Source of the DNA: an uncultured Psychrobacter sp.
GTDB taxonomy: Bacteria > Pseudomonadota > Gammaproteobacteria > Pseudomonadales > Moraxellaceae
Assembly: GCF_947495825.1 (NCBI RefSeq)
Contig: NZ_CANMAH010000007.1
Span: forward strand, 62,001-126,000
Reading direction: 5' to 3'
DNA length: 64,000 nt
Numbering within the stretch: position 1 is the stretch's first letter; each line of letters starts with the position of its first letter. The notes beneath the pieces are model-generated. The model saw only the letters and a list, made by a program, of their open reading frames with translations, searched no databases and was not told where the DNA came from. Shown here one piece after another: positions 22,404-31,816 of this stretch. Position numbers and translations under genes: made by a program.

Positions 22404-23840
22404 TTAACTAAGCGTATTGACAGCATCAGTATCTTTAACCAATTGCGTTACTAACTCACGAAAGTAATCGCCGCGAGCAGCATAACCACTGAACTGATCA
22501 AAGCTTGCACATGCAGGTGATAATAACACTGCTTGTACTTGCGACAAGCTGCTACTAGTCACTTGCTGAATAGTAGCAAAAGCATTTTCTAACGTCTGAC
22601 ACTGCTTGAGTAGCACATCATCATTTGGCTTGGCTGCACGTAAATGCTGCTCAATCTGCTGGCTATCTTCCCCAATCAATAAAACCTGACTGACATATTG
22701 ATTAATAAAAGGGGCCAGCTCACCGAACTGTTGGCCTTTGCCTTGACCCCCTAAGATTAGAAGTAGTTTACCGTCTTTGGCCGCATACACTGCACCTAAA
22801 CCCTCAATAGCAGCAATGGTCGAGCCAATATTGGTACCTTTAGAATCATTGAAATAATCAATCCCTGCTACAGTTTCGACATACTGACAACGATGATCAA
22901 GCCCTGTAAAGCGTTGTAAGGTTGCAAGCATACTATCGATAGGTAGACCTGCAAGCTCGCCTAGTGCCAGAGCCGCTTGAGCATTGAGTAAATTGTGGCG
23001 ACCTTTAATAATCAGCTTGTCTGCTGATAGTAGCCGCTCTGTACCACGAGCTAAATAAATCTGTCCATCAACATCAGTTATCAAACCATACTGACCTCTA
23101 TCTGGCGCATGAATACCAATGCTTAAACGCGGTAAATCATCAGCGACCAATGGCCGAGTAAGTGCATCCTCACGGTTAATTACTACTGACTTAGCACCTT
23201 GAAAAATACGGTGCTTGGCCTGATGATAACCAAGCATATCGCCATGGCGATCTAAATGATCAGGAGACATATTGAGCACTGTTGCTACTTGGGCGCCCAG
23301 ATTGGTCACTGTTTCTAATTGAAAGCTAGACAGCTCAAGGACGGCTAAAGCCATAGCGCTGTTGGATAAAAGGTCTAAAGCTGGAACGCCAATATTACCA
23401 CCGACACCGACATTGATACCGGCATCCGCAGCCATTTCACCAACCAGTGTCGTCACGGTGCTTTTGGCATTAGAGCCCGTAATCGCGATGATGGGAACAT
23501 CACAAGCCTCACAAAATAACTGAATATCGCTGACTACCGGAATATTGGCTTGCCGCGCTGCTGCGACCGCTTGAGTTTCAAGAGAGATACCAGGACTAAT
23601 AATAATACGTGCGGCTTGTTGCAATAACTCTGCATCAATAGCACCAAACTGACGAACTTCGATAGCAGCAGGAAGCTTATCTGCTAATACTGGTGCTGAT
23701 TGACCATCTGTGACTGCTACCTGATAGCCTTGTTCAGTCAGATAACGTGCTGCCGATAGTCCTGATTGACCCAATCCGACAACCACCTGCAGGCCACCGC
23801 CTTTATGGATTAGAGTTTCTGTTGCAGCAAGGGTCGTCAT
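22404..23840 (-). CDS. murD: UDP-N-acetylmuramoylalanine-D-glutamate ligase
   Basis: The 478-residue Mur ligase has the N-terminal UMAG-binding fold (VVGLGQSGLSAARYLTEQGYQV), the ATP-binding loop ITGSNAKSTVTT, the NMSPDHLDRHG motif, LDHRCQYV and the C-terminal Rossmann segment LLILGGQGKGQ. It adds D-glutamate to UDP-MurNAc-L-Ala in the cytoplasm. The usual loop is GTNGK[ST]T; here it reads GSNAKST, which is also seen in MurD. It lies 127 bp before ftsW, so the two are likely co-transcribed. Confidence 0.95.
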   Translation of the reverse strand: MTTLAATETLIHKGGGLQVVVGLGQSGLSAARYLTEQGYQVAVTDGQSAPVLADKLPAAIEVRQFGAIDAELLQQAARIIISPGISLETQAVAAARQANIPVVSDIQLFCEACDVPIIAITGSNAKSTVTTLVGEMAADAGINVGVGGNIGVPALDLLSNSAMALAVLELSSFQLETVTNLGAQVATVLNMSPDHLDRHGDMLGYHQAKHRIFQGAKSVVINREDALTRPLVADDLPRLSIGIHAPDRGQYGLITDVDGQIYLARGTERLLSADKLIIKGRHNLLNAQAALALGELAGLPIDSMLATLQRFTGLDHRCQYVETVAGIDYFNDSKGTNIGSTIAAIEGLGAVYAAKDGKLLLILGGQGKGQQFGELAPFINQYVSQVLLIGEDSQQIEQHLRAAKPNDDVLLKQCQTLENAFATIQQVTSSSLSQVQAVLLSPACASFDQFSGYAARGDYFRELVTQLVKDTDAVNTLS

Positions 23841-24503
23841 ATATCTTTCCTTTTTGAGTCTAGGGTTTGGCTATCAAATATGAGGGTTGTCGATAAGACA
23901 TCGGCTAGATAGGCGATACGATATTTCTAACTATTATAATGGTAAGCATGATAACGGTATCGTGCATGTTTCGGTACTGCTTTTTCATCACTTTGTGCTA
24001 TTATGCGCATGTTTTTATATTAAGTTACTGAGGCCTTAACTGATAATTTAGTTTTGTATGCCGATTGAGTATGTTATGACCTATATTATGGCATTTATCA
24101 CATGGCTATTAGACCTTGGTAGCGAATCATACTGTCACTAGGTTGCAGCAGACGCTTATTTATAGTTATTTTTTATAGCTACTCTGCCTATCTTACCTGA
24201 CAATCTATCTGCTGTGATACATCATCATAGCCATTTGTGTACTATCTTAGGTTTTTATCATATTTTACTATTGGCAATACTGCAAACGACTCGGTAGCCA
24301 AATGTTGTGAGATATTCATAAACTTTAAGATAGTGAAAGTGCAAGACCGTTTGACAGTTTTAGTCTGTTAAGCGACGCGGTAGCTTCTTTAGCGGCCAAT
24401 ATTATCTATAAATGGTTATTGTTGATAGATACTGTTGTTGATAAATAATATGACCACTAGCGGATGATTACTTTTTTTGCCTCCAAATCTATGCAGTTTA
24501 CTT
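23841..24503. other. 663-bp gap between divergent murD and the SulP gene
   Basis: No gene is supported. It contains the promoters of two divergent genes. Several TGATAT/TATTAT-rich stretches occur but no confident -35/-10 pair or repeat stands out. Confidence 0.45.
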
Positions 24504-26003
24504 ATGACATCTTTTTTTGATAGCTTACGTGATGAGTGGTTTTCTAATGTGCGCGGCGATGTGCTGTCTGGTATCGTTGTTGCATTGGCGCTGATTCCAG
24601 AAGCCATTGCTTTTTCTATTATTGCAGGCGTCGATCCAAAGGTTGGTTTGTACGCCTCATTTTGTATTGCCGTAGTGATTAGCTTCGTTGGCGGTCGCCC
24701 AGGCATGATCTCAGCTGCGACAGGTGCGATGGCACTTGTCATGGTTGACCTAGTCGCTGAGCATGGGCTGCAATACTTGCTTGCAGCAACACTGCTATGC
24801 GGTGGTATCCAGATTATCATGGGTATCCTAAAGCTTGGTAATCTGATGCGCTTTGTCTCTCGCTCAGTAGTGATAGGCTTTGTCAATGCGCTGGCGATTT
24901 TGATATTTGCCGCTCAGCTGCCAGAGCTTAATCCAGCGACTGAACGTGTTGGCTTGACCGTCTATATGATGACGGCAGCTGGTCTAGCAATTATCTATCT
25001 GTTTCCGCTTATTCCCAAGATCGGCCGTATTGTGCCATCACCGCTTGTGTGTATCGTTGGTCTGACAGCTGTCGCATTATATATGAATTTAGACATTCGT
25101 AATGTAGGCAGTATGGGCGACCTACCCGATTCGTTGCCTGTGTTTTTGCTACCTGATATTCCACTCAATCTAAACACGTTACTGATTATTGCTCCTTACT
25201 CTATTGCGTTAGCCATTGTTGGTTTGCTCGAATCGATGATGACCGCTACGATTGTAGATGAGTTGACCGATACGCCAAGTAATAAAAACCGTGAATGCCG
25301 TGGTCAGGGTATTGCCAACGTCGTTTCAGGTTTTTTTGGGGGTATGGCAGGGTGCGCGATGATTGGTCAATCCATGATCAACGTAAAATCTGGCGGACGT
25401 ACGCGCTTATCGACATTAATGGCTGGTGTAGTCTTATTAATTATGGTGGTCTTTTTAAGTGATTGGGTCAGTCAAATCCCGATGGCTGCTCTCGTTGCCG
25501 TTATGATTATGGTATCAATCGGTACATTTAACTGGCAGTCGATTCGAGAATTTAAAACGCACCCTATGTCGTTTAACATTGTCATGCTAGCGACCGTCTT
25601 GACCACTGTCTTTACTCACAACTTAGCGTATGGGGTTGGGGTTGGCGTCCTGCTATCAGCCTTGGCTTTTGCTAACAAAATTGGTCAATTCTTGACTATA
25701 TTTAGTGAGTATGATGACAGTAGCAATACTCGTTATTACTATGTCCAAGGACAGGTTTTCTTTGCATCGACAACGCAATTTTTGCAAAGCTTCGACACTA
25801 AAGAGGCAGTAGATAATATTGAGATCGATGTCAGTCACGCACATTTTTGGGATATCAGTGCGGTCGATACTTTAGATAAATTGGTCATGCGCTTGCAACG
25901 CGAGGGTATTGATGTCAAAGTAGTTGGTTTAAATAACGCCAGTCGCACGTTGATCGATCGTTTCTCTATTCACGATCGCCGCGATATCGGCCTATTGGAT
26001 TAG
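24504..26003 (+). CDS. SulP family anion transporter with STAS domain
   Basis: The 499-residue protein starts at the ATG at 24504 ([19 protein letters not shown]). The membrane part carries [35 protein letters not shown], a SulP signature, and about 11-12 hydrophobic segments. A STAS domain follows at about 410-499 ([26 protein letters not shown]). The substrate may be sulfate or bicarbonate; sequence alone does not decide. A universal stress protein gene follows on the same strand, a pairing often seen for such transporters. Confidence 0.85.
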   Translation: MTSFFDSLRDEWFSNVRGDVLSGIVVALALIPEAIAFSIIAGVDPKVGLYASFCIAVVISFVGGRPGMISAATGAMALVMVDLVAEHGLQYLLAATLLCGGIQIIMGILKLGNLMRFVSRSVVIGFVNALAILIFAAQLPELNPATERVGLTVYMMTAAGLAIIYLFPLIPKIGRIVPSPLVCIVGLTAVALYMNLDIRNVGSMGDLPDSLPVFLLPDIPLNLNTLLIIAPYSIALAIVGLLESMMTATIVDELTDTPSNKNRECRGQGIANVVSGFFGGMAGCAMIGQSMINVKSGGRTRLSTLMAGVVLLIMVVFLSDWVSQIPMAALVAVMIMVSIGTFNWQSIREFKTHPMSFNIVMLATVLTTVFTHNLAYGVGVGVLLSALAFANKIGQFLTIFSEYDDSSNTRYYYVQGQVFFASTTQFLQSFDTKEAVDNIEIDVSHAHFWDISAVDTLDKLVMRLQREGIDVKVVGLNNASRTLIDRFSIHDRRDIGLLD

Positions 26004-26126
26004 CAAATAGGCTCAAACGTCTAGTTTTGCTCTCAGAGTTTGCTGAACAGTGGCTATCAATCATAGCTACTGTGCTGCTCTGTTTCGCTTAACTGTACTT
26101 TTTTTTGAGATGATGTGGTTGCCCTT

Positions 26127-26981
26127 ATGAGTAACTTAAAACCAGATAGTGTTATTGCTTGTTTAGATTGTCCTGACCATGTACAAGCTGTATTGGATGC
26201 TAGTATGTGGGCCTCCAAGCGTATGCAAACGCCCGTCGGTCTACTACATGCAGTACCAAGCGTACAGCAAAAGGCGGCTATCAACTATTCAGGCTGCTTA
26301 AATATTGACGATGAAAATCATTTACTTGATCAATTTACAAGTCATGAGCATCTGAGTAACTCAGAGCTCAAAGCTCAAGGCAAACTTTTGCTGCATCAAG
26401 CAGCGGCTTATTGTGAGCAAAATTTGCATAAGCGTAAAGTCTATACGCTGCATCGTCATGAAACGCTCGGTGATAGTATCGATTATGTCGATGAAAAATC
26501 ACAATTGATAGTCATCGGTCATCATGTTACCTGTAAATCTACCCTAAGTCAGCTGATACGTTTGAGTCATTGCCCCATTTTGGTGACTCATGCACCATTT
26601 TCGCCCCCTACTACCGCTTTATTTGCATTTGATAATCGCGCCACTTCACATAAAATGCTTAATTGGTTATGTAAAACACCGCTGATTAGAGCCTTAACCA
26701 TCCATATTGTGATGGTTGGTAAAGATACCTCTGAAAACTGTGATGCACTACGCGAAGCTTATGCACGTCTCAAGCAAGCAGGTATCAATTGTAAAAAAAC
26801 TTTATTGAACTGCCGCGATGTTTGTGCTGCTTTGAACTATTATCAAAGCGAGCATAATATTGGCCTGCTGATGACTGGTGCTTTTGGACAATCGCGGTTA
26901 CGTGAGCTACTCAAAGGGAGCGAAACTGAGAAGTTATTGGGCACTACTAAGACGCCTTATTTACTTTTTCCTAAAGCCTAA
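26127..26981 (+). CDS. Universal stress protein, two UspA-like domains
   Basis: The 284-residue protein starts at the ATG at 26127; a GTG at 26115 would add four residues. It has two tandem Usp-like halves (about 1-140 and 150-284), each with an alpha/beta pattern ending in a segment such as IVIGHHVTCKSTLSQLIRLSHCPILVTH or LLMTGAFGQSRLRELLKGSETEKLL. The second half retains the G-x2-G-x9-G type ATP-loop pattern in part. It follows the SulP gene by 123 bp, so it may act with that transporter. Its role is inferred. Confidence 0.8.
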   Translation: MSNLKPDSVIACLDCPDHVQAVLDASMWASKRMQTPVGLLHAVPSVQQKAAINYSGCLNIDDENHLLDQFTSHEHLSNSELKAQGKLLLHQAAAYCEQNLHKRKVYTLHRHETLGDSIDYVDEKSQLIVIGHHVTCKSTLSQLIRLSHCPILVTHAPFSPPTTALFAFDNRATSHKMLNWLCKTPLIRALTIHIVMVGKDTSENCDALREAYARLKQAGINCKKTLLNCRDVCAALNYYQSEHNIGLLMTGAFGQSRLRELLKGSETEKLLGTTKTPYLLFPKA

Positions 26982-27027
26982 ATTCCTTTATCTTTGCTAT
27001 TACAGCGTATAAGTTATTACTAATATC

Positions 27028-27063
27028 GAAGCTACCTGTACTGCTCTTAGCGTAGGCAGCTTC
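27028..27063 (+). terminator. Terminator-like hairpin after the usp gene
   Basis: GAAGCTACCT pairs with AGGCAGCTTC with one internal mismatch, followed by TTATTTA. It lies 47 bp after the usp stop codon. The T-run is weak. Confidence 0.5.
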
Positions 27064-27483
27064 TTATTTACAGCCCAATCTACTGTCTGGCTATCAGACG
27101 ATTATGTTGTAAACCCGCCCTACTTTTATCTTCGTATGCCATCATTCACTGACCTCTATAACGCCTTATTATCTACACTGTTATGATAGATACCTGTATC
27201 CGGATTTTGTTTTGACATCTAAGTTCCCCTCTTTGTAAGATTTTCGCAAATCATCACAGGATACCCTCCCCGTAGGGTATGAAAGTTGGTTATAATAAAG
27301 TTCTTGTTGCACCTAACGTCACAGGCAATACTGCTGTATTTATCCTAAAATTACTATGTAATTATCAGGACTATCTCGTTTTTATTGCACCATATACGAT
27401 GAGAATTTAAAGCTTTTGTCCGTTATAGTGGTGGTCATTTTTAAGGTAGATAAGTCCAAACGTTCCTCCCCCTTGAGTACGTC

Positions 27484-27498
27484 TGGCACATTTTTTGA
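27484..27498 (+). promoter_or_regulatory. Possible sigma-54 promoter of glnK
   Basis: TGGCAC-N5-TTGA has the -24 box of a sigma-54 promoter and correct spacing, but the -12 box reads TTGA instead of TTGC. It lies 85 bp upstream of glnK, which is often sigma-54/NtrC controlled. The mismatch at an important base keeps confidence low. Confidence 0.4.
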
Positions 27499-27537
27499 AT
27501 GACTTATCACAAGCATGGCAAAGCTATGATGCATTAA

Positions 27538-27921
<384 letters not shown>

Positions 27922-27952
27922 AACCTATAGTTAAACCATAAATAAGCAGTTT

Positions 27953-27969
27953 TGCACACGATTGGTGCA
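27953..27969. promoter_or_regulatory. NtrC-type binding site between glnK and amtB
   Basis: TGCACACGATTGGTGCA has the enterobacterial NtrC form TGCAC-N7-GTGCA, with an outer T/A pair extending the palindrome. It lies 32 bp after the glnK stop codon and 102 bp before amtB. It suggests that amtB has separate nitrogen control, although I see no good sigma-54 box between it and amtB. Confidence 0.7.
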
Positions 27970-28071
27970 AGTATCGTTTTAACAAACATCATGTCATAAG
28001 GACAGCTACTTTGTAATGTACGTCTAAAAGCAAACCAATCTACCGCATTGTCAATTCAAGGGGGAATTAAG

Positions 28072-29334
28072 ATGCAAAGTCAGATTTTTGAGCTGCAATA
28101 CGCACTCGACACGTTTTATTTTTTGGTATGTGGCGCACTGGTCATGTGGATGGCCGCAGGCTTTACCATGTTAGAGGCTGGACTGGTTCGATCAAAAAAT
28201 ACTGTCGAAATTTTAACCAAGAATATCACTCTTTTTGCAACCGCTTGCACTATGTATATGATATGTGGCTACGCTATTATGTATGGTGGCGACTGGTTTT
28301 TAAGCGGTATTGCAGGTGGTGAGACTTTAGTAAAAGACGCTTTAGCAACCTCAGTCGAAAACGGCTTCGAAGGTGATTCTGTCTACTCTGCGGCATCTGA
28401 CTTTTTCTTCCAAGTTGTCTTTGTGGCCACTTGTATGTCAATTGTCTCAGGCGCTGTCGCTGAGCGCATGAAGCTTTGGGCTTTTTTAATATTTGCGGTA
28501 GTAATGACTGGCTTTATCTACCCACTAGAAGGTAGTTGGACATGGGGTGGCAACGATGTCTTTGGACTATTTAGCTTAACTGCTATGGGTTTTTCTGACT
28601 TTGCAGGCTCTGGTATCGTTCATATGGCAGGGGCAGCAGCGGCATTATCCGGTGTGTTGTTTTTGGGTGCGCGTAAGGGCAAATATGGACCCAATGGTGA
28701 GATACGAGCGATTCCTGGTGCTAATTTGCCATTAGCAGCCCTTGGTACATTGATACTGTGGATGGGCTGGTTTGGCTTTAACGGTGGTTCAGTATTGAAA
28801 CTGGGCGATATCGCTAGTGCTAACGCAGTCGCAATGGTGTTTTTGAATACCAACGCTGCTGCAGCAGGTGGCGCAATTGGTGCTTTATTACTAGCACGTC
28901 TTATCTTTGGCAAAGCAGATTTGACCATGCTCTTAAATGGTGCATTGGCAGGCCTAGTAGCCATTACTGCAGAACCTTCTACCCCATCTGCACTGCAAGC
29001 GACGCTCTTTGGTCTTATTGCAGGGGCAATTGTCGTATTATCTATTCTTGCTTTAGACAAAATAAAGATTGATGACCCTGTCGGTGCCATCTCAGTCCAT
29101 GGCATCGTCGGCCTATTTGGTCTGTTAATAGTCCCTATTACCAATCCTGCTGCTAGCTTAGTCGGTCAGGTGGTAGGCGCTGCGACTATTTTTGTCTGGG
29201 TGTTCGTTGCCAGCTCCATTGTATGGGCGATTATTAGAGCCACTATTGGTTTGCGCATCTCTGAAGAAGATGAGTACGAAGGCGCTGATATCGCAGAATG
29301 CGGTATGGAAGCTTACCCTGAGTTCACTAACTAA
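28072..29334 (+). CDS. amtB: Ammonium transporter AmtB
   Basis: The product is 420 residues from the ATG at 28072, which follows an AAGGGGGAA ribosome binding site; a TTG 24 bp upstream is unlikely. Eleven membrane segments are expected. Diagnostic motifs include the Phe gate and Amt signature DFAGSGIVHMAGAAAALSG and the twin-His pair, one in GSGIVHMAG and one in GAISVHGIVGLFG. It conducts ammonium/ammonia across the inner membrane as a trimer. It pairs with glnK in a classic operon and ends with a strong terminator. Confidence 0.94.
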   Translation: MQSQIFELQYALDTFYFLVCGALVMWMAAGFTMLEAGLVRSKNTVEILTKNITLFATACTMYMICGYAIMYGGDWFLSGIAGGETLVKDALATSVENGFEGDSVYSAASDFFFQVVFVATCMSIVSGAVAERMKLWAFLIFAVVMTGFIYPLEGSWTWGGNDVFGLFSLTAMGFSDFAGSGIVHMAGAAAALSGVLFLGARKGKYGPNGEIRAIPGANLPLAALGTLILWMGWFGFNGGSVLKLGDIASANAVAMVFLNTNAAAAGGAIGALLLARLIFGKADLTMLLNGALAGLVAITAEPSTPSALQATLFGLIAGAIVVLSILALDKIKIDDPVGAISVHGIVGLFGLLIVPITNPAASLVGQVVGAATIFVWVFVASSIVWAIIRATIGLRISEEDEYEGADIAECGMEAYPEFTN

Positions 29335-29385
29335 TCTTACTCCAAAAGTCAGCTTATTTTGGTAATATCAAAATTTAATAAAAAT

Positions 29386-29418
29386 AAACCCGCATGACCA
29401 ATTGGCGATGCGGGTTTT
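29386..29418 (+). terminator. Intrinsic terminator after amtB
   Basis: AAACCCGCAT (29386-29395) pairs with ATGCGGGTTT (29408-29417), with CCAATTGG pairing inside the loop. An A-run precedes and a T-run follows, so it can also serve the convergent DUF2147 gene. Confidence 0.85.
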
Positions 29419-29482
29419 ATTATTTTGTGTTCAATACAATTATTTAGTAGATATCAAACAGTGGTATAAATAAAAATATTAT

Positions 29483-29866
29483 TTATTTCTTTTTCCAAGT
29501 CTGACTACGTGAAAATGGTCCTAGGTAGCCTTTTAAATTAAGCGTATTACCTTCTAAGCTAGCAGTCATACGGTAGGTTTTGTTCTTTTCAGGATCTGTG
29601 ATAGTACCACCACTATACTTACCGCCGCCATCAGCTTTTAGATCAGAGATAATAGTCATACCGACGTGTTTCTTACCTTTTTCTGATACGGTACTGATAA
29701 GCTTACCAGTTAAGACACCGTTTGACTCAGTGATTTTGACCACACCTTTCGGCTTGCCATCGTCAAAAGTTTGCCAAGTGGTGTTGGCTAATGGGTCAGC
29801 TGCCATTGCCATAGTGGCCATGCTAATACCAGCAACTGCTAACACAGATTTTGTAAATAATTTCAT
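29483..29866 (-). CDS. Exported DUF2147 family protein
   Basis: The 127-residue protein has a Sec signal peptide (MKLFTKSVLAVAGISMATMAMA, cut near residue 22). The mature part starts ADPLANTTWQTFDDGKPKGVVKITESNG, the WxTxDDGKPKxxVxI pattern of DUF2147. It is expected in the periplasm, probably as a beta-rich lipocalin-like domain. Its function is unknown. The ATG has a GGAG ribosome binding site. It stands alone. Confidence 0.8.
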   Translation of the reverse strand: MKLFTKSVLAVAGISMATMAMAADPLANTTWQTFDDGKPKGVVKITESNGVLTGKLISTVSEKGKKHVGMTIISDLKADGGGKYSGGTITDPEKNKTYRMTASLEGNTLNLKGYLGPFSRSQTWKKK

Positions 29867-30077
29867 AGATCGACTCCATTCGTATGATGATTCAAAAACA
29901 ACGTTTTTTGTGCTTATCCTATGTCATCAGTCGTTTGCTGCCGCCTTCTATTAACATCTTAAGCGCTACAATCAACTTAAATGACACCTTCTGCACTCAT
30001 TATAGACAAAATCCGAACTTTGCCTAGTAGTTTTTTATAGATAATTGTTTCTATAAAATCAAAACTATATCAAATAG

Positions 30078-30341
30078 TTACATGAAAGGATTGTCTATAT
30101 CTTTGTCTGGTCGGTCACTGTTTTCTTTTGACGAGAGCGTTTTTTTATTATTTTGATTAGAATTTTTGAAAGCTTGTAATACCTTAGTCGTCAACTCATG
30201 CAACTGCTTTGCTTGCTCGTAGCCTGACTCATCAAGCAATAAATCAAGATCTCCATAAATGATAATTTTGTCTTCTTGATTTTCTATGATTAGCTCACCA
30301 ACTTGCATACTTTGATGATTATTCGCGAATGGTTCAATCAT
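30078..30341 (-). CDS. Small conserved-looking hypothetical protein, 87 residues
   Basis: I chose the ATG at 30341 (MIEPFANNHQSMQVGELIIE), which has a GGAGAG ribosome binding site; TTG or ATG codons further up are less supported. The first half has short beta strands (MQVGELIIENQEDKIIIYGDLDLLLD), then a helix (YEQAKQLHELTTKVLQAFKN) and a charged, disordered tail ending DRPDKDIDNPFM. I see no signal peptide or membrane segment. I do not recognise a family with certainty. It lies 75 bp after the nuclease gene on the same strand. Confidence 0.6.
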   Translation of the reverse strand: MIEPFANNHQSMQVGELIIENQEDKIIIYGDLDLLLDESGYEQAKQLHELTTKVLQAFKNSNQNNKKTLSSKENSDRPDKDIDNPFM

Positions 30342-30416
30342 TTTACTCTCCATGTCTGAGTAACATTGGATATTATTCACAGGTAAATAATGGACATTAT
30401 TCAAGCTGGCTATAAT

Positions 30417-31313
30417 TTATGCTTGCAGCTGTGCAACCAACCATTCAAGAATTGCCCATACAAACAGCATCCAAGCAGGCCCTTCAGTTGGCGCATCGCT
30501 CGGTGTATCTGTACTTTCTCCAGCCTTTAATGGCAACTCTAATGCTTGCGTTTTGGTTTGAATATCAAGCACTGGTAAAACATCAATGCCAGTCTCAGCT
30601 GTCAATTCATTAATACTAATGATTTCTATACGCTCGGATTCGTCGTTGGGGGCATAATATACACCCGCCTGATTGGTCGCTGGAATATAAACGGCCTTGA
30701 AAAAATGACTGGGCACCAGCACTCGTCCAGCAAGCTGTTTGGTTTTCTTATTAGTAAATGCGACACCTGTGACCGTATAAACTTCACCATACTGCTGTGT
30801 TAGGTAACGCGTAGCAGACTCAATATTACGCCAAATATAGCGGTTATTGCGTGGCGACTGCGGCGCTATATTGGCCAAACTAAAGCTGTCGTATTGCTGG
30901 CTGCGGGTGGCCATATCGGCATTGGGTGCCAGATGCCCGCGATCGTAACCAGAACCTGAATAATCTGACAGTGAAGCACGTGCTGACTTCGGAACTCGGC
31001 TTTCTTCATGAAAGCTATCTTCCCGATCGATGTCTTTGGCTTGCTGCAAACGCTTGCGGGTTAGATGTTCTGCTGACCATAACGGTGTACGTGATATCCC
31101 AGAATACATGACAGCAAAACCATCCATACATAAGGGTTGTGTCTTATTATTTAGCTTATTATTAATAAATTCAGGGTAGATACCACCATAAAAAGACTGG
31201 CTACATTGGGTAAAGTCATCCGCCTGCGCCGATGATAGTCCTACTGTGACAGTAAATACTGTTATTATAATGCTATTTTTAAAAACGTCTTTATACCTGC
31301 CAAAACTTATCAT
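30417..31313 (-). CDS. DNA/RNA non-specific endonuclease, exported
   Basis: The 298-residue protein has an N-terminal signal-like segment (about 10-31, SIIITVFTVTVGLSSAQA). The catalytic motif of the NUC1/Endonuclease_NS family, DRGHLAPNADM, is at 124-134, with general-base His127, followed by the metal-ligand Asn in NIAPQSPRNN. A proline-rich linker (TDTPSDAPTEG) leads to a hydrophobic C-terminus (WMLFVWAILEWLVAQL) that may anchor it in the membrane. It would degrade nucleic acid in the periplasm or outside. The C-terminal anchor is unusual for this family. Confidence 0.85.
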   Translation of the reverse strand: MISFGRYKDVFKNSIIITVFTVTVGLSSAQADDFTQCSQSFYGGIYPEFINNKLNNKTQPLCMDGFAVMYSGISRTPLWSAEHLTRKRLQQAKDIDREDSFHEESRVPKSARASLSDYSGSGYDRGHLAPNADMATRSQQYDSFSLANIAPQSPRNNRYIWRNIESATRYLTQQYGEVYTVTGVAFTNKKTKQLAGRVLVPSHFFKAVYIPATNQAGVYYAPNDESERIEIISINELTAETGIDVLPVLDIQTKTQALELPLKAGESTDTPSDAPTEGPAWMLFVWAILEWLVAQLQA

Positions 31314-31442
31314 GCAACTTTCAACCGTCTATGCTCGCTATTACGTATACGCTATCCTAGCAGGGGACTACTAATAAAGAAAGATAAGGCGTAAGTCGTG
31401 ACATTTTAAATCTTATCCGCTATACTTAGGCGTTCAAAAATC

Positions 31443-31533
31443 GGTGAAGTGGGTGAGTGGCTGAAACCGCACGCCTGGAAAGTGTGTATACGTTCATAGC
31501 GTATCGAGGGTTCGAATCCCTCCTTCACCGCCA
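31443..31533 (+). tRNA. tRNA-Ser (anticodon GGA)
   Basis: A 91-nt tRNA with acceptor stem GGTGAAG/CTTCACC, a long variable arm, T-loop GGGTTCGAATCCC and encoded 3' CCA. The anticodon loop CTGGAAA gives GGA, reading UCC/UCU serine codons. Its 3' end is the attachment site of the genomic island that follows; the tRNA stays intact. Confidence 0.95.
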
Positions 31534-31540
31534 ATCTTAT
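31510..31540 (+). repeat. attL: left 31-bp direct repeat
   Basis: The repeat covers the last 24 bp of tRNA-Ser (T-loop to CCA) plus 7 bp beyond. It is identical to 56418-56448. The matching bases stop exactly at both limits. Confidence 0.92.
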
Positions 31541-31680
31541 CAAATGCTAGTTTTCCTATCTTGTCCTAAACACTCCTATACATCTCTGCAACCCTTTATA
31601 AATAACGCTTATAGCGTTTTTTTTATGTCTAACGTTTTCCTAATCTATCCGAACATGACCTACCTATCCCATAGCTTGTG

Positions 31681-31816
31681 TTGGTCTATCTGTTGGTCTA
31701 TGATTTCATTAGACCTCAAAAAGACCAACATTTAAGCTTTATTATTCAGTATTAGACCAACGTATTTGTTGTATTACTTGAATTATATAGCTTATAGCCA
31801 TAGGGAATAGACCAAC
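31681..31816. promoter_or_regulatory. Cluster of five TTGGTCTA repeats before the integrase gene
   Basis: Two direct copies of TTGGTCTAT stand at 31681-31689 and 31693-31701, 12 bp apart. Three inverted copies of (T)AGACCAAC follow at 31722-31730, 31753-31761 and 31808-31816. The last abuts the integrase ATG. The pattern resembles arm-type integrase or excisionase sites. Matching direct copies occur near attR. Confidence 0.7.

Noticed and set aside
27261..27280. Riboswitch or RNA element upstream of glnK
   Set aside because: Only one 7-bp hairpin is visible, about 300 bp before the gene, with no supporting structure.
28620..29144. 174-codon minus-strand frame inside amtB
   Set aside because: Fully overlapped by the well-supported amtB gene; low-complexity shadow.
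31457..31735. Open reading frame of 92 codons across the tRNA-Ser
   Set aside because: It begins inside the tRNA gene and shows no protein-like pattern; it is an artefact of the tRNA and att region.
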